Notes: generated by a model from the letters alone, not told the origin. A stretch of DNA of 64,000 nt from Tatumella ptyseos ATCC 33301 (GCF_000735525.1 NZ_JMPR01000038.1:124001-188000), one strand, 5' to 3'. Counted from the first letter of the stretch, positions 18,562 to 29,129 are shown. Numbers and translations: made by a program.

Positions 18562-19174
18562 TGCCGCTCCAGACAATCTCCCCGGTCTGCACCAGCATAA
18601 GCTGCATCTGCAGTTTCGGTGATTTGGCATCCCCGCGTGCCGTGCTGTAAAGCACATATTGTGCATTCAGGTTACGAGCCAGACCAATCGCTTTACTACG
18701 GGAGTTAAGGCTGTCTTCCGGCGAGAGTCCCAGAGCCTGCTTAGCCTGGTTCAGCTGCGCTGTCGTGACCAGCGTAAATTTGCTGTTACTGCTGAGTGCC
18801 TGATTGATCGCCAGATAAGCATCATCGCTCTGAATTGAGCCATTGGTATTGTTTTTCAGTCGATCCACCAGCAATACGCTGCCAGGAGTAATCCCCGGGG
18901 TATTCATCATACTGTTAACCAGTGGCTGAACACTATTCTGCCAGTTGATACTTTGCAGTTTCGGTAGCTGAGGGACTTCCTGTACCTGTGGCTGTGACTC
19001 TGTGAGCTGCGGAGGTGTCGGCGGCGCCTGAATAGGCGGCTGTGCCGGTTGCGGCACCTGCGTCGCCGGCCGGGCCGACTCAACCGGTGCAGGTTTCTGT
19101 GTCTGGTTAATGACACAACCGGACAGAATAAAAGCTAACAATAACGGACTGCTGAATTTTATGCTGCGAATCAC
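18542..19174 (-). CDS. lpoB: Outer-membrane lipoprotein LpoB, PBP1b activator
   Basis: Outer-membrane lipoprotein that reaches through the periplasm to stimulate penicillin-binding protein 1b. From GTG 19174 (GAGGA seven bases upstream) the product is 210 aa with lipobox LSGC placing the lipidated cysteine at residue 20. A proline/glutamine-rich linker (about 25-70) precedes the folded domain with GSVLLVDRLKNNTNGSI, LGLSPEDSLNSRSKAIGLAR and LQMQLMLVQTGEIVWSG, all LpoB hallmarks. The frame is open upstream to 19219 but without family resemblance. Confidence 0.92.
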   Translation of the reverse strand: MIRSIKFSSPLLLAFILSGCVINQTQKPAPVESARPATQVPQPAQPPIQAPPTPPQLTESQPQVQEVPQLPKLQSINWQNSVQPLVNSMMNTPGITPGSVLLVDRLKNNTNGSIQSDDAYLAINQALSSNSKFTLVTTAQLNQAKQALGLSPEDSLNSRSKAIGLARNLNAQYVLYSTARGDAKSPKLQMQLMLVQTGEIVWSGSGNAVD

Positions 19175-19184
19175 TTGAACATCC

Positions 19185-19553
19185 TCAGAGATAAAGAGAC
19201 ACACGAACCTGGCTGGCACTCAGGTTACCTGACCATGAAACAGCCTGACGATCCTGATGCGCGGGCACCACAATGGTTGCAGCCGGTTGTTCCGGTAAAA
19301 TTTCCAGCCCTTTGTCATCGTACCAGAAATAACGATAGTGCAGAGTGACCGGAACATCACGATCATTATAGAGTATGATACTGGCTTTGTGCTGCCCGCT
19401 GTCACCACTCACCGTCGGTCCGTCGGTCGTGATCCCTGCGGACAAGACATCAGCTTCCATCACCAGCGGCTGTGAAATACTGATCTGTGGCTGATGGCTG
19501 CTGCAGGCGGTTAATAACAGCAACAGCGGCAACGTATACAGGACCGGTCGCAT
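19185..19553 (-). CDS. ycfL: Lipoprotein YcfL
   Basis: Small predicted lipoprotein of unknown role, 122 aa. The signal peptide MRPVLYTLPLLLLLTAC has the lipobox LTAC with the lipidated cysteine at residue 17. The beta-rich body keeps E. coli YcfL landmarks such as LVMEADVLSAGI, LYNDRDVPVTLHYRYFWYDDKGLE and the VRVSLYL end. ATG 19553 has GGAGAG upstream; the longer open frame overlaps hinT and is rejected. It lies between hinT and lpoB in a tight cluster. Confidence 0.9.
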   Translation of the reverse strand: MRPVLYTLPLLLLLTACSSHQPQISISQPLVMEADVLSAGITTDGPTVSGDSGQHKASIILYNDRDVPVTLHYRYFWYDDKGLEILPEQPAATIVVPAHQDRQAVSWSGNLSASQVRVSLYL

Positions 19554-19570
19554 AAGGTCTCTCCGAATAA

Positions 19571-19921
19571 TTACCGGGATAACATCGGCCCCAGTACCCG
19601 ACCACCGACCAGATGCATGTGGATATGGTAAACTTCCTGGCCACCATGACGGTTGCAATTGATAATCAAACGGTAACCGTCCTCATCAATACCTTCCTGT
19701 TTTGCAATCTTTGCCGCGACCGTCATCATACGTCCTAATGCAGGCTCGTGTTCAGTGGTGAGTTCATTCACTGTCGGGATCAACTGATTAGGAATAATGA
19801 GAATATGGGTCGGTGCCTGAGGTGAAATATCGCGAAATGCCGTCACCAGTTCATCCTGATACACCACATCTGCCGGTATTTCACGGCGAATGATTTTACT
19901 GAAAATAGTTTCTTCGGCCAT
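19571..19921 (-). CDS. hinT: Purine nucleoside phosphoramidase HinT
   Basis: Cytoplasmic histidine-triad hydrolase that cleaves aminoacyl-AMP-type phosphoramidates. The 116 aa protein begins [21 protein letters not shown] like E. coli HinT and carries the HIT motif HIHMHLVGG. It ends GPMLSR, three residues shorter than E. coli. It is the first gene of the apparent hinT-ycfL-lpoB-thiK-nagZ run. Confidence 0.97.
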   Translation of the reverse strand: MAEETIFSKIIRREIPADVVYQDELVTAFRDISPQAPTHILIIPNQLIPTVNELTTEHEPALGRMMTVAAKIAKQEGIDEDGYRLIINCNRHGGQEVYHIHMHLVGGRVLGPMLSR

Positions 19922-20258
19922 ACATCGATTTCCTGATTATCCTGTGTTTTCTGCCGGCGAAACACCCACAGTAAACAGTCTGCTGCATCATACTAAGTGT
20001 AAGTAATTATCTGACTTTACATTATTTATTCGCAGGAAAGCCATAAAAATCTGGCTATCCGCCAGCCCGGAAGCCACAGGCTGGCGCAGCGATCCCGCGC
20101 CAGCAGGGACTTCTCAGGTGCAACGGCGACCCCTGCGGAAAGTCTCCGTAGCATTTTTAGCTTAGTCCGCTATCAATATTCCGGCTAACTTCCTCCCCGA
20201 AAACATTGTGGCCCGACTGACGGCTGGACGGCCCGGGCACCGGAGCCACCTGCCGCTA
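19922..20258. other. Gap between the tatD-type gene and hinT
   Basis: In E. coli ptsG and fhuE lie here; both are missing. The AT-rich stretch at about 19990-20035 probably holds the hinT promoter (minus strand). A GCCAGCC/GGCTGGC hairpin lies near 20070-20094 with no T run. No ORF looks real. Confidence 0.45.
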
Positions 20259-21056
20259 TCAGTCGTGGCTGTTCCCGAGCGGCGTATGGAACAAACGGGA
20301 AAAATTTTCGGTGGTCTGGCGGGCCAGCGTTTCGGTATCCACGCCTTTCAGTTCTGCCACAAAGTCGGCCACATCACGGGTGAAAGCGGGTTGATTCTGC
20401 TTACCGCGATGCGGGACCGGGGCCAGATAAGGCGAGTCGGTTTCCACCAGAATTCGGTCCAGCGGAACATAGCGCGCGGCTTCACGTATCTGTTCGGCGT
20501 TACGGAACGTAATAATGCCGGAGAAGGAGATATAGAAGCCCATATCCAGTAATCTGGCGGCGGTTTCTTTATCTTCCGTAAAGCAATGCAGTACCCCGCC
20601 GCATTCTTCCACTTTCTCTTCTTTCAGCAGTGCCAGCGTGTCTTCACGGGCATCCCGGGTATGAACAATTACCGGCTTATTCAGCTGACGTCCTATACGA
20701 ATATGGTGACGGAAAGCTATTTGCTGCTGCCGTTGTTGTTCCGCATCTTTCTCATAGAAGTAATCCAGTCCGGTCTCACCCAGAGCAATGACCTGCGGGT
20801 CGGCAGCCAGCGCAGCCAGACGTTGCGGATCGCACAGGGGATCCATATTTAACGGATGTACTCCGCAGGAAAATGCTACGTCAGGCCGGTCGCCGACAAA
20901 TGATTTTAAACGGCTGAACCCGTCCAGGGTGGTCGCGACGGCCAGCATAAAACGGACATCCCGTTCAGCGGCTTTACGGATAACATCATCCAGAGAACTG
21001 TGATCTTTTTCATAATCCAGACAATCAAGATGGCAATGTGAATCAACTAAAAACAT
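20259..21056 (-). CDS. ycfH: TatD-family metal-dependent hydrolase YcfH
   Basis: Amidohydrolase-fold DNase of the TatD family, 265 aa, same length as E. coli YcfH. Metal ligands are visible as DSHCHLD (about 5-11), GETGLDYFYE, VIVHTRDA, LHCFTE and ETDSPYLAPVPHRGK. Its substrate in the cell is not settled; family members are 3'-5' exonucleases. It is the last gene of the minus-strand cluster mltG-tmk-holB-ycfH, 25 bases after holB. Confidence 0.94.
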   Translation of the reverse strand: MFLVDSHCHLDCLDYEKDHSSLDDVIRKAAERDVRFMLAVATTLDGFSRLKSFVGDRPDVAFSCGVHPLNMDPLCDPQRLAALAADPQVIALGETGLDYFYEKDAEQQRQQQIAFRHHIRIGRQLNKPVIVHTRDAREDTLALLKEEKVEECGGVLHCFTEDKETAARLLDMGFYISFSGIITFRNAEQIREAARYVPLDRILVETDSPYLAPVPHRGKQNQPAFTRDVADFVAELKGVDTETLARQTTENFSRLFHTPLGNSHD

Positions 21057-21081
21057 AAATTACTCTCTGAACTTTCAGCTA

Positions 21082-22065
21082 TTACACCGCCGGGAGGAAC
21101 AGTTGCTCCCAGTCCAGCAGCGCTTCGGTGACTAATAATTCGTGGTTAACCGCCGGGGTTTCCAGAATACGGTGACGACACTGCTTCCAGAGCGTCAGAC
21201 TCTGATGAAGCGCCGGCAATGAAATGACGGTTGCCAGCCGGGCAATCAGGGCCTGCTGGTCAGTATTGGTCATCCATTGCAGGCTGTTCTGGTGGTATTT
21301 CACGCAGTCCAGTAACAGGCTCATCAGCCAGTGTATACGCAGGGCAACATCGTCCTGGGTCAGCAGGGGTAACAGAGACAAACTGTCGTCCGGGATAGCC
21401 CCGGACAGTGTCTGGCAGAATTGCATACGCCGGGTCTGCTGCTCGCTGCTCAGGAATTCCAGTGCGGCGGCGGGTGCTCCTGCGGCCAGTCGCAACGCGG
21501 TCATGAGGGTGGCAGGATCTGCAGACACCTGAGCACTCAGCCAGTGCAGACTCTGCTGTTCCGCCGGCACTGCCAGATGCAGTACCATGCACCGGCTTCG
21601 CAGCGTGGCCGGTAGCGCAGAAGGCTGATGCGTGCCCAGGAAAAACCAGCAATTTGCCGGCGGTTCCTCCAGCGTTTTCAGCAGGGCATTGGCCGCCGCC
21701 CCGGTAAGCTGAGCCGCATCCGGAATATGGATCACCTTAGCCCCGCCCTGCTGGGCAAAATGGTAAAGTTTATCCGTCACCTGGCGGATGGCATCCACTC
21801 CCAGTGATGACTTACCTTTTTCCACCGTCAGCGAGTACCAGTCGGGATGGTTGCGGGCCAGCATTAGCTGACATCCGTGACAGTGACCACAACTTTTAAT
21901 GCCTTCAGGCGATGTACACATCAGCCAGCGTGAAATCCCCCAGACCAGCGCTTCATCACCCATTCCCGGCAAGGACTGTATCAGTAATGCATGGTGCCCT
22001 TGCCCGGCCTGACAGCGGGTGATCACCTGTTTATACGGGGCATTCAGCCACGGATACCATTGCAT
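21082..22065 (-). CDS. holB: DNA polymerase III delta' subunit HolB
   Basis: Clamp-loader subunit delta'. The 327 aa protein has the zinc cluster CGHCHGCQ near residue 60, IPDAAQLTGAAANALLKTLEEPPANCWFFLGT in the AAA+ core, and an SRC sensor motif (RSRCMVL). The Walker A is degenerate (SLPGMGDEALVW), as expected, since delta' does not bind ATP. It abuts tmk (stop and start share position 22065), an arrangement conserved in Enterobacterales. Confidence 0.95.
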   Translation of the reverse strand: MQWYPWLNAPYKQVITRCQAGQGHHALLIQSLPGMGDEALVWGISRWLMCTSPEGIKSCGHCHGCQLMLARNHPDWYSLTVEKGKSSLGVDAIRQVTDKLYHFAQQGGAKVIHIPDAAQLTGAAANALLKTLEEPPANCWFFLGTHQPSALPATLRSRCMVLHLAVPAEQQSLHWLSAQVSADPATLMTALRLAAGAPAAALEFLSSEQQTRRMQFCQTLSGAIPDDSLSLLPLLTQDDVALRIHWLMSLLLDCVKYHQNSLQWMTNTDQQALIARLATVISLPALHQSLTLWKQCRHRILETPAVNHELLVTEALLDWEQLFLPAV

Positions 22066-22697
22066 CAGTTGTGTTCCGACAGCCAGCGGGTCAGGGTCTG
22101 GCGTAATGCCTCACTAACCTGCTGTGGTGTACCGTTGGCATCCACCGTCAGGATTGACGGATCCCGGGCGGCAATTTCCTGATAACGTGCGCGGGTACGA
22201 TGGAAAAAATCCAGCGATTCCTGTTCAATGCGATCCAACGCCCCGCGGCTGCGTGCGCGCTGCAAACCTGTCTCCGGAGCCACATCCAGATACAACGTCA
22301 GATCCGGGGTAAAGTCGCCGAGTACCGCCTGACGTAAGGTATCCATCAGTTCACGATCAAAACCCCGGCCGCCCCCCTGATAGGCCTGAGAGGAGAGATC
22401 ATGCCGGTCACCGACTACCCAGGCTCCCCGCGCCAGCGCAGGTTTAATAATAGTATCCACCAGTTGCACACGTGCCGCATACAGCATCAGCAATTCTGCT
22501 TTGTCTGTAATCTCTTCACCCGTGACGCCTTCTTTAATCAGGGTCCTTAAGGCTTCCGCCAGCGGGGTTCCGCCGGGCTCCCGGGTGAAGACAATGTCTG
22601 TCACACCATGCTGGCGGAGGACATCCACCAAAAGGTCACGGGCCGTCGTTTTGCCCGCACCTTCCAGACCTTCAATGACGATAAATTTACTTTTCAT
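22065..22697 (-). CDS. tmk: Thymidylate kinase Tmk
   Basis: Makes dTDP from dTMP for DNA synthesis. The 210 aa protein has P-loop [15 protein letters not shown] (5-19), the DRH motif in [17 protein letters not shown], and a lid region with [14 protein letters not shown]. It overlaps mltG by 11 bases upstream and touches holB downstream, so all are likely co-transcribed. Confidence 0.97.
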   Translation of the reverse strand: MKSKFIVIEGLEGAGKTTARDLLVDVLRQHGVTDIVFTREPGGTPLAEALRTLIKEGVTGEEITDKAELLMLYAARVQLVDTIIKPALARGAWVVGDRHDLSSQAYQGGGRGFDRELMDTLRQAVLGDFTPDLTLYLDVAPETGLQRARSRGALDRIEQESLDFFHRTRARYQEIAARDPSILTVDANGTPQQVSEALRQTLTRWLSEHN

Positions 22698-23850
22698 TGG
22701 CTGTTTTTTTATCCTGTCCCTTCACTGCCGGATCTGCGCCCGAGGCCGTTGATGGCGCGGAAGGCGTCTGTGCATCATGAGCCTGACTGTCAGCAGCTGC
22801 ACCGGGAGCCGGCGCACTGCCGGCAGATTTTGCCTCAGCAGCACGCTTAACCTCAAGCGTCCGCCAGACCTGAACCGCACGGTTGTGACTGGCCAGATTC
22901 GTCGTGAACGTATGACCTCCGCGACCGTTAGCAACAAAGTACAGATAGCCCGTCACCGGCGGATGAGCCGCTGCCTGTAAGGAGGCAATACTCGGGATAG
23001 CAATCGGCCCCGGAGGTAACCCTGGAATAACATAGGTGTTATATGCCGTCGGGGTTTCCAGATCTTTCCGGCTCAGAGCGCCGGTATAGCGATCTCCCAG
23101 CCCGTAAATAACGGTCGGGTCGGTCTGTAATTTCATCCCCAGTCGCAGCCGGTTAATAAAGACTGAAGCGATAATGCCTCGTTCGCTACTGAGGGCCGTC
23201 TCTTTTTCGATCAGAGAAGCCATCGTCAGCAACTGGTTTTGATCTTTATACGGAAGACCGGCATCACGACTTTCCCAGACGTTACTCACTTCTTTGACCA
23301 TCCGCTGATGAGCCTGCTCCAGCAGCGACAGGTCACTCATATGCGCGGTATAGAGATAAGTATCCGGATAAAACCACCCTTCCGTATCATCAGGGGAAAG
23401 TCTGAGGGCCGCAGCGACCGTACTGAGCTGGTCATCTTTCAGTTCATGACGGAGATAAGGTGCATCACGTAAGGTTTTCAGCCATTCCGTAAGATGCTGC
23501 CCTTCGATAAACCGGACCGGAAACTGAGCCTCTTTACCACTGGCCAGCAGCTGTAGTAACTGGCGCACGGTCATTCCGGGAGTCAGACGATAGGTGCCGG
23601 CTTTGAACCGGGCCAGGTCCGGCTCAGCTTTCAGTAACCAGCCAAACCAGAAACTGTCCGGGATGATGTGTTGCTCTTCGAGCTGTTGCTCAAGCGCTAC
23701 ACGTCCGCTCCCTGCCGGGAGGGTATAAATCGTCTGTTGCGAAATGAGTAACGGCGACCCGGCCAGTTGCCGGGTTTTCCATACCCCTCCGGCGATCAGT
23801 GCACCGGCCACAACGACTAAACCTAATGTAAATTTTATTTTTTTCTGCAT
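22687..23850 (-). CDS. mltG: Endolytic murein transglycosylase MltG, with extended C-terminal tail
   Basis: Inner-membrane enzyme that cuts nascent glycan strands. The 387 aa protein has an N-terminal anchor helix (about 6-24), a LysM-like part (about 45-105) and the YceG catalytic domain with [13 protein letters not shown] (212-224), [10 protein letters not shown] (241-250) and [16 protein letters not shown] (311-326). E. coli MltG (340 aa) ends soon after this. Here an extra Ala/Pro/Ser-rich tail (about 336-387) ends in charged residues and overlaps the tmk start. Confidence 0.95.
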   Translation of the reverse strand: MQKKIKFTLGLVVVAGALIAGGVWKTRQLAGSPLLISQQTIYTLPAGSGRVALEQQLEEQHIIPDSFWFGWLLKAEPDLARFKAGTYRLTPGMTVRQLLQLLASGKEAQFPVRFIEGQHLTEWLKTLRDAPYLRHELKDDQLSTVAAALRLSPDDTEGWFYPDTYLYTAHMSDLSLLEQAHQRMVKEVSNVWESRDAGLPYKDQNQLLTMASLIEKETALSSERGIIASVFINRLRLGMKLQTDPTVIYGLGDRYTGALSRKDLETPTAYNTYVIPGLPPGPIAIPSIASLQAAAHPPVTGYLYFVANGRGGHTFTTNLASHNRAVQVWRTLEVKRAAEAKSAGSAPAPGAAADSQAHDAQTPSAPSTASGADPAVKGQDKKTANEK

Positions 23851-23852
23851 GC

Positions 23853-24659
23853 TTAACCTGGTGAATAACAGAGCTCAGACAATCTTTGTGTCAGTGTTCC
23901 CGGAGAATATGTCAGGGTATCGACCCTGGTCACCGGAACCACCGGCATCAACGAATTACAGATAAACACTTCATCAGCCTGTTGCAAAGCCGGCAGACCG
24001 GCCCGGACTTCCTGACAATCATACCCCTGCTCCGCCAGCAGACGGATCAGATAACGCCGCATTGTACCGTTAACACCGGCTTCGTCTACCCGTGGCGTAA
24101 ACAATTGCTCACCCCTGCGCCAGAAGATATTAGCGCTGCAGCATTCAATTATCCGGTCACGACAGTCCAGTACCAGTGCTTCTTCTGCATCGGACTGATC
24201 AATGAACTGGCGGATCATGACCTGTTCCAGCCGGTTCAGATGTTTAATCCCGGCCAGCGCAGGATTGATCCCCAGACGCATCGGACAGGTCAGCAAAGTA
24301 ATCCCCTGTGCCCGCCACGAATCATACTGTGCCGGGTAGGCTGCCACCGACACAATACGTCGTGGCTGGTCGCATCCCGTACTGCTGTATCCCCGGCCAC
24401 CGGAGCCGCGGGTGATCACCACTTTCAGCACCCCGCGCTGCAGCGTAGCAGCCCGGGAGTGCATCTCCTGCACCAGTTTCTGCCAGTCCGCAAACGGGAT
24501 AGCAAGGCGTTCACAGCCCTCCTGCAGGCGCTGCAGATGTGCCTCCGGGCGGCAAATCTTACCTTCGAGGATCAGCGCAGTAGTAAAACAGCCATCGCCA
24601 AACTGTAATCCCCGGTCACTGACCGGCAGGAATTCGGTTTCATCACCGTTGATCAACAT
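23853..24659 (-). CDS. pabC: Aminodeoxychorismate lyase PabC
   Basis: PLP enzyme that forms p-aminobenzoate and pyruvate from 4-amino-4-deoxychorismate for folate. The 268 aa protein has [12 protein letters not shown] near the N-terminus, the PLP lysine in [13 protein letters not shown], and [13 protein letters not shown] near residue 205. Two adjacent ATGs (24662, 24659) follow GGAGAG; I take 24659 because it gives MLING like E. coli MFLING. The frame stays open to 24719, but that runs over the fabF terminator. It leads the pabC-mltG-tmk-holB-ycfH run. Confidence 0.94.
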   Translation of the reverse strand: MLINGDETEFLPVSDRGLQFGDGCFTTALILEGKICRPEAHLQRLQEGCERLAIPFADWQKLVQEMHSRAATLQRGVLKVVITRGSGGRGYSSTGCDQPRRIVSVAAYPAQYDSWRAQGITLLTCPMRLGINPALAGIKHLNRLEQVMIRQFIDQSDAEEALVLDCRDRIIECCSANIFWRRGEQLFTPRVDEAGVNGTMRRYLIRLLAEQGYDCQEVRAGLPALQQADEVFICNSLMPVVPVTRVDTLTYSPGTLTQRLSELCYSPG

Positions 24660-24721
24660 CATCAGCTCTCCGGGAAAGGATTGAGATACAACAGAGCTTC
24701 GGCAGGTCAGGACACCCACCT

Positions 24722-24746
24722 AAAAAAAAGGCCCGCATTGCGGGCC
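24722..24746 (-). terminator. Intrinsic terminator after fabF
   Basis: GGCCCGC (24730-24736) and GCGGGCC (24740-24746) form a stem with a 3-base loop. On the minus strand a run of eight T follows. It ends the fatty-acid operon before pabC. Confidence 0.92.
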
Positions 24747-24764
24747 TGAGGCGTCACTGAAACA

Positions 24765-26006
24765 TCAGATCTTACGGAAAATAACAGAACCATTGGTTCC
24801 GCCAAATCCGAAGGAGTTACACAGACTGTATTCCAGCCCGCTTACCTGACGAGCAGTGTGTGGTACGAAGTCCAGATCACACCCTTCATCCGGATTATCC
24901 AGATTCAGTGTTGGCGGTATCGCCTGGTCGCGCAGCGCCAGAATCGAGAAAATCGATTCAACGGCACCGGCCGCTCCCAGCAGGTGACCCGTCATTGATT
25001 TGGTCGAACTGACCATCACTTTATCCGCGGCCGCACCGAACACAGACTTAACGGCCTGTGCTTCTGCTTTATCCCCGGCCGGCGTGGAAGTACCGTGCGC
25101 GTTGATATAGCCGATTTGATCCACAGATAATCCGGAATCACGTAAAGCGTTAACCATCGCCTGCGCAGCACCTGCACCATCTTCCGGCGGTGAGGTCATA
25201 TGGTAAGCATCGCTGCTCATACCAAAGCCAACCAGCTCCGCATAAATTTTTGCGCCACGTTTTTTCGCGTGTTCGTACTCTTCGAGGACCACGATACCGG
25301 CACCGTCTCCCAGTACGAAACCGTCACGATCTTTATCCCACGGACGGCTTGCCGCCTGAGGATCATCGTTACGGGTTGACAGCGCACGTGCGGCACCGAA
25401 GCCACCGACACCCAGTGGGGTACTGGCTTTTTCAGCGCCACCGGCCAGCATAACATCCGCATCATCATAAGCGATCATTCGGGCCGCATGACCAATATTG
25501 TGCACACCTGAGGTACAGGCCGTCGCAATACTGATGCTCGGTCCTTTCAGACCATACATGATGGTCAGGTGTCCGGCGACCATGTTAACGATGGTGGACG
25601 GTACGAAGAAAGGACTGATTTTACGCGGGCCGCCACGGGTCATTGCAAGATGGTTATCTTCAATTAACCCCAGGCCGCCAATGCCGGAACCGATGGCTGC
25701 ACCAATACGCGGCGCGTTTTCTTCGGTGACAACCAGACCGGAGTCCGCCATCGCCTGCGCACCCGCTGCAATTCCATACTGAATGAATATATCCATTTTG
25801 CGCTGTTCTTTACGCGAAATGATATCTTCACAATTAAAATCTTTCACCAGACCTGCAAAACGGGTTGCATAGGCACTGGCATCAAAGTGGTCAATCATGC
25901 TGATGCCGCTCTGACCGGCAAGGAGAGCACTCCAGGTAGACTCTACGGTATTGCCGACAGGAGACAACATGCCAAGACCGGTCACAACTACACGACGCTT
26001 AGACAA
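24765..26006 (-). CDS. fabF: 3-oxoacyl-ACP synthase II FabF
   Basis: Elongating condensing enzyme of type II fatty-acid synthesis. The 413 aa length equals E. coli FabF. The active-site cysteine lies in [11 protein letters not shown] (about 163), histidines in [11 protein letters not shown] and [12 protein letters not shown], and the lysine just before in STKSMTGH. It lies 85 bases after acpP, with an attenuating hairpin between. Confidence 0.97.
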   Translation of the reverse strand: MSKRRVVVTGLGMLSPVGNTVESTWSALLAGQSGISMIDHFDASAYATRFAGLVKDFNCEDIISRKEQRKMDIFIQYGIAAGAQAMADSGLVVTEENAPRIGAAIGSGIGGLGLIEDNHLAMTRGGPRKISPFFVPSTIVNMVAGHLTIMYGLKGPSISIATACTSGVHNIGHAARMIAYDDADVMLAGGAEKASTPLGVGGFGAARALSTRNDDPQAASRPWDKDRDGFVLGDGAGIVVLEEYEHAKKRGAKIYAELVGFGMSSDAYHMTSPPEDGAGAAQAMVNALRDSGLSVDQIGYINAHGTSTPAGDKAEAQAVKSVFGAAADKVMVSSTKSMTGHLLGAAGAVESIFSILALRDQAIPPTLNLDNPDEGCDLDFVPHTARQVSGLEYSLCNSFGFGGTNGSVIFRKI

Positions 26007-26049
26007 GTTCGTCCTCCAGGGAGGGGGAAAAAAACACTAAGTGGGACGG

Positions 26050-26082
26050 ACAAAAAACTCAGGCGGTCGAATGACCGCCTGA
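26050..26082 (-). terminator. Terminator/attenuator between acpP and fabF
   Basis: CAGGCGGTC (26060-26068) pairs with GACCGCCTG (26073-26081), loop 4. On the minus strand TTTTTT follows closely. It should stop many acpP transcripts and so let acpP be expressed well above fabF, the arrangement I would expect given the high demand for ACP. Confidence 0.8.
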
Positions 26083-26091
26083 AGATATTCA

Positions 26092-26328
26092 TTAGCCCTG
26101 ATGGCTATTGATGTAGTCGATCGCTGCCTGAACGGTAGTGATTTTCTCAGCTTCTTCGTCTGGAATCTCAGTATCAAACTCTTCTTCCAGAGCCATCACC
26201 AGCTCAACGGTGTCAAGAGAATCGGCACCCAGGTCTTCTACGAAAGAAGCAGAGTTGGTCACTTCATCTTCTTTAACACCCAGCTGCTCAGCAATGATTT
26301 TCTTAACGCGTTGTTCGATATCGCTCAT
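26092..26328 (-). CDS. acpP: Acyl carrier protein AcpP
   Basis: Carries growing acyl chains on 4'-phosphopantetheine in the cytoplasm. The 78 aa protein is nearly identical to E. coli ACP. The attachment site is Ser37 (Met counted) in [18 protein letters not shown], and the acidic helix II is intact. A 150-base gap from fabG, rich in A and T, probably contains its own promoter. Confidence 0.99.
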   Translation of the reverse strand: MSDIEQRVKKIIAEQLGVKEDEVTNSASFVEDLGADSLDTVELVMALEEEFDTEIPDEEAEKITTVQAAIDYINSHQG

Positions 26329-26481
26329 ACTATTTAATTTCCTATCAAAACTCGCTTTCGCGACGGTTTTCGTAGTGTATAAAATGTTGAAAAAGATGCA
26401 ACTAAAACCAATCTGGTCAAACCACGATTTGCTATATTTTGCGTTTTATTGCACAAAAAAAGCAACTAATTTTCGCAGTTA

Positions 26482-27216
26482 TCAGACCATATACATTCCG
26501 CCATTGACGTGAAGGGTTTCACCAGTGATGTAACCCGCCTCGTCAGAGGACAAAAATGCAACGGCATTCGCGATGTCTGCAGGACTGCCCAGACAACCTG
26601 CAGGAACTTCTGCAAGAATACCGGCCCGTTGCTCTTCATTTAGTGCTCGCGTCATGTCCGTCTCAATAAAGCCCGGAGCCACAACGTTTACAGTAATACC
26701 ACGTGACGCAACTTCGCGCGCCAGTGATTTGCTAAAGCCAATCAAACCCGCTTTTGCTGCTGCGTAGTTTGCCTGGCCCGCATTACCCATTGTTCCAACA
26801 ACTGAACCAATGGTAATGATTCGTCCGCTGCGTTTTTTCATCATAGCACGCAACACGGCTTTAGACAGCCTGAACACTGAAGTCAGGTTGGTATCCAGAA
26901 TATCCTGCCATTCGTCATCTTTCATACGCATCAGCAGATTATCACGGGTTACCCCGGCATTATTCACCAAAATATCGATTTCGCCAAATTCTGCGCGGAT
27001 GTTTTTCAGTACAGACTCAACAGAATCAACATCGGTCACGTTCAGGGTCATCCCTTTACCGTTTGCGCCCAGGTAAGCACTGATAGCCTCAGCACCCTTA
27101 TCACTGGTGGCAGTACCGATAACTGTGGCACCTTGTGCTGCCAGTTTTTCTGCGATTGCTTTGCCAATTCCACGGCTCGCACCGGTGACCAGCGCAATTT
27201 TACCATCGAAGTTCAT
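26482..27216 (-). CDS. fabG: 3-oxoacyl-ACP reductase FabG
   Basis: NADPH-dependent reductase of the elongation cycle, 244 aa as in E. coli. Motifs of the short-chain dehydrogenase family are visible: TGASRGIG (about 10-17), NNAG (about 86-89), catalytic Ser in TIGSVVG, and Y-AAA-K in NYAAAKAG (about 151-155). It lies 10 bases after fabD. Confidence 0.98.
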   Translation of the reverse strand: MNFDGKIALVTGASRGIGKAIAEKLAAQGATVIGTATSDKGAEAISAYLGANGKGMTLNVTDVDSVESVLKNIRAEFGEIDILVNNAGVTRDNLLMRMKDDEWQDILDTNLTSVFRLSKAVLRAMMKKRSGRIITIGSVVGTMGNAGQANYAAAKAGLIGFSKSLAREVASRGITVNVVAPGFIETDMTRALNEEQRAGILAEVPAGCLGSPADIANAVAFLSSDEAGYITGETLHVNGGMYMV

Positions 27217-27226
27217 GATTATCCTC

Positions 27227-28159
27227 TTATTCTTTTGCCAGCGCCACAGTTAAGGACGCCGGGTCATTCACAGCAACGGCTGTCAATGAGTCCGTAATAC
27301 GTTTGGTCAGGCCGGTCAGGACTTTGCCCGGACCCGCTTCAACTAACTGGCTTACGCCACGTGAAGCGATAAATTCAACGCTTTCGGTCCAGCGGACCGG
27401 GCTGTAAAGCTGGCGCACTAATGCGTCACGGATAGCCTCCGCAGAGACTTCGCACTTCACATCCACGTTGTTGACCACAGGGACTGACGGAGTGTTAAAC
27501 GTCAGATCCTGCAGAGCCTGAGCCAGTTTATCCGCGGCAGGTTTCATCAGTGCACAATGCGAAGGTACGCTGACCGGTAAAGGCAGTGCGCGTTTCGCAC
27601 CGGCGGCTTTACAGGCTGCACCCGCACGTTCAACCGCTTCTTTATTACCGGCAATAACGACCTGGCCCGGAGAGTTGAAGTTGACCGGTGAAACCACCTG
27701 GCCCTGAGCACTCTCTTCACATGCCTGACGGATCGCCGCATCGTCCAGACCAATAATCGCCTGCATTGCCCCGGTCCCTGCCGGGACGGCATCCTGCATC
27801 AGTTTGCCACGTAATTCTACCAGACGGATGGCATCAGCGAAATCCAGAACACCGGCACACACCAATGCAGAATATTCGCCCAGGCTATGGCCTGCCATCA
27901 GCGCAGGGACTTCGCCGCCCTGCTCCAGCCAGACACGATAAATAGCCACGGAGGCCGCCAGCAATGCCGGCTGTGTCTGCCAGGTTTTATTCAGTTCTTC
28001 AGCCGGTCCTTGCTGAACCAATTGCCATACGTCATAACCCAGAGCCGCAGAAGCCTCGGCGAACGTCGCTTCCACTGACGGATACTGTTCTGCCAGCTCA
28101 GCCAGCATGCCAACAGCCTGTGACCCCTGACCCGGGAATACCATTGCAAATTGTGTCAT
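27227..28159 (-). CDS. fabD: Malonyl-CoA:ACP transacylase FabD
   Basis: Loads malonyl groups onto ACP. The 310 aa protein has FPGQGSQAVGM (9-19), the active-site serine in GHSLGEYSALV (about 91-101), the arginine in VELRGKLMQ, and the histidine in SVPSHCALMKPA (about 201). It sits between fabH and fabG with short gaps. Confidence 0.98.
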   Translation of the reverse strand: MTQFAMVFPGQGSQAVGMLAELAEQYPSVEATFAEASAALGYDVWQLVQQGPAEELNKTWQTQPALLAASVAIYRVWLEQGGEVPALMAGHSLGEYSALVCAGVLDFADAIRLVELRGKLMQDAVPAGTGAMQAIIGLDDAAIRQACEESAQGQVVSPVNFNSPGQVVIAGNKEAVERAGAACKAAGAKRALPLPVSVPSHCALMKPAADKLAQALQDLTFNTPSVPVVNNVDVKCEVSAEAIRDALVRQLYSPVRWTESVEFIASRGVSQLVEAGPGKVLTGLTKRITDSLTAVAVNDPASLTVALAKE

Positions 28160-28175
28160 TTCGAGTTCCTGTCTA

Positions 28176-29129
28176 TCAAAAACGAACTAACGCTGAACCC
28201 CAGGTGAACCCGCCACCAAAGGCCTCCAGCAGCACCAGTTGGCCTGGTTTAATACGGCCATCACGCACGGCTTCATCCAGGGCCGTCGGCACGGAAGCGG
28301 CCGAGGTATTCCCGTGACGATCCAGCGTGACCACGACTTTATCCATCCCCATGCCCAGCTTTTTCGCCGTTGCATTGATGATGCGTAAATTCGCCTGATG
28401 TGGCACCAGCCAGTCGAGTTCCTGACGATCAATATTGTTAGCCGCCAGTGTTTCTTCAACGATATGAGCCAATTCAGTGACGGCAACTTTAAAGACTTCA
28501 TTGCCCGCCATCGTCAGGTAGGCAGGTTCTGCCCCTTCATCACGTGACGGATTAGCCAACGTCAGTAACTGACCGTAATTACCGTCCGCGTGTAAATGGG
28601 TAGAGATAATCCCCTGCTGCTCACTCGCGCCCAGAACCACTGCCCCGGCACCGTCTCCGAACAGGATAACGGTACCGCGATCAGCCTGATCCAGCGTCCG
28701 GGATAAAGTGTCTGAACCGATCACCAGTGCATTTTTAACCGCGCCGCTTTTCACGTACTGGTCGGCAACGCTGAGTGCATAGGTAAAACCGGCACAGGCC
28801 GCGGCCAGGTCAAAGGCCGCGCAATCACGGATCCCTAACTGTTGCTGGATAATACAGGCCGAGCTTGGGAAAGCATGTGACGACGACGTCGTGGCGACAA
28901 TGATAAGCCCGATGTCATTAGCATCGATACCGGCCATCTGCAGCGCATTCTGCGCCGCGGTTGCGCCCATCGTCGCGACCGTTTCATCGGCAGCAGCAAT
29001 GCGTCGTTCACGAATACCTGTCCGGGTGACAATCCACTCGTCTGAGGTCTCTACCATTTTCTCCAGATCAGCATTGGTGCGAACCTGTTGAGGCAGATAG
29101 CTGCCCGTACCAATAATTTTGCTAAACAT
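28176..29129 (-). CDS. fabH: 3-oxoacyl-ACP synthase III FabH
   Basis: Starts fatty-acid synthesis by condensing acetyl-CoA with malonyl-ACP. The 317 aa length equals E. coli FabH. Catalytic Cys is in [13 protein letters not shown] (about 112), His in [11 protein letters not shown] (about 244), and Asn in [12 protein letters not shown] (about 274). Its ATG directly adjoins the plsX stop. Confidence 0.98.
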   Translation of the reverse strand: MFSKIIGTGSYLPQQVRTNADLEKMVETSDEWIVTRTGIRERRIAAADETVATMGATAAQNALQMAGIDANDIGLIIVATTSSSHAFPSSACIIQQQLGIRDCAAFDLAAACAGFTYALSVADQYVKSGAVKNALVIGSDTLSRTLDQADRGTVILFGDGAGAVVLGASEQQGIISTHLHADGNYGQLLTLANPSRDEGAEPAYLTMAGNEVFKVAVTELAHIVEETLAANNIDRQELDWLVPHQANLRIINATAKKLGMGMDKVVVTLDRHGNTSAASVPTALDEAVRDGRIKPGQLVLLEAFGGGFTWGSALVRF

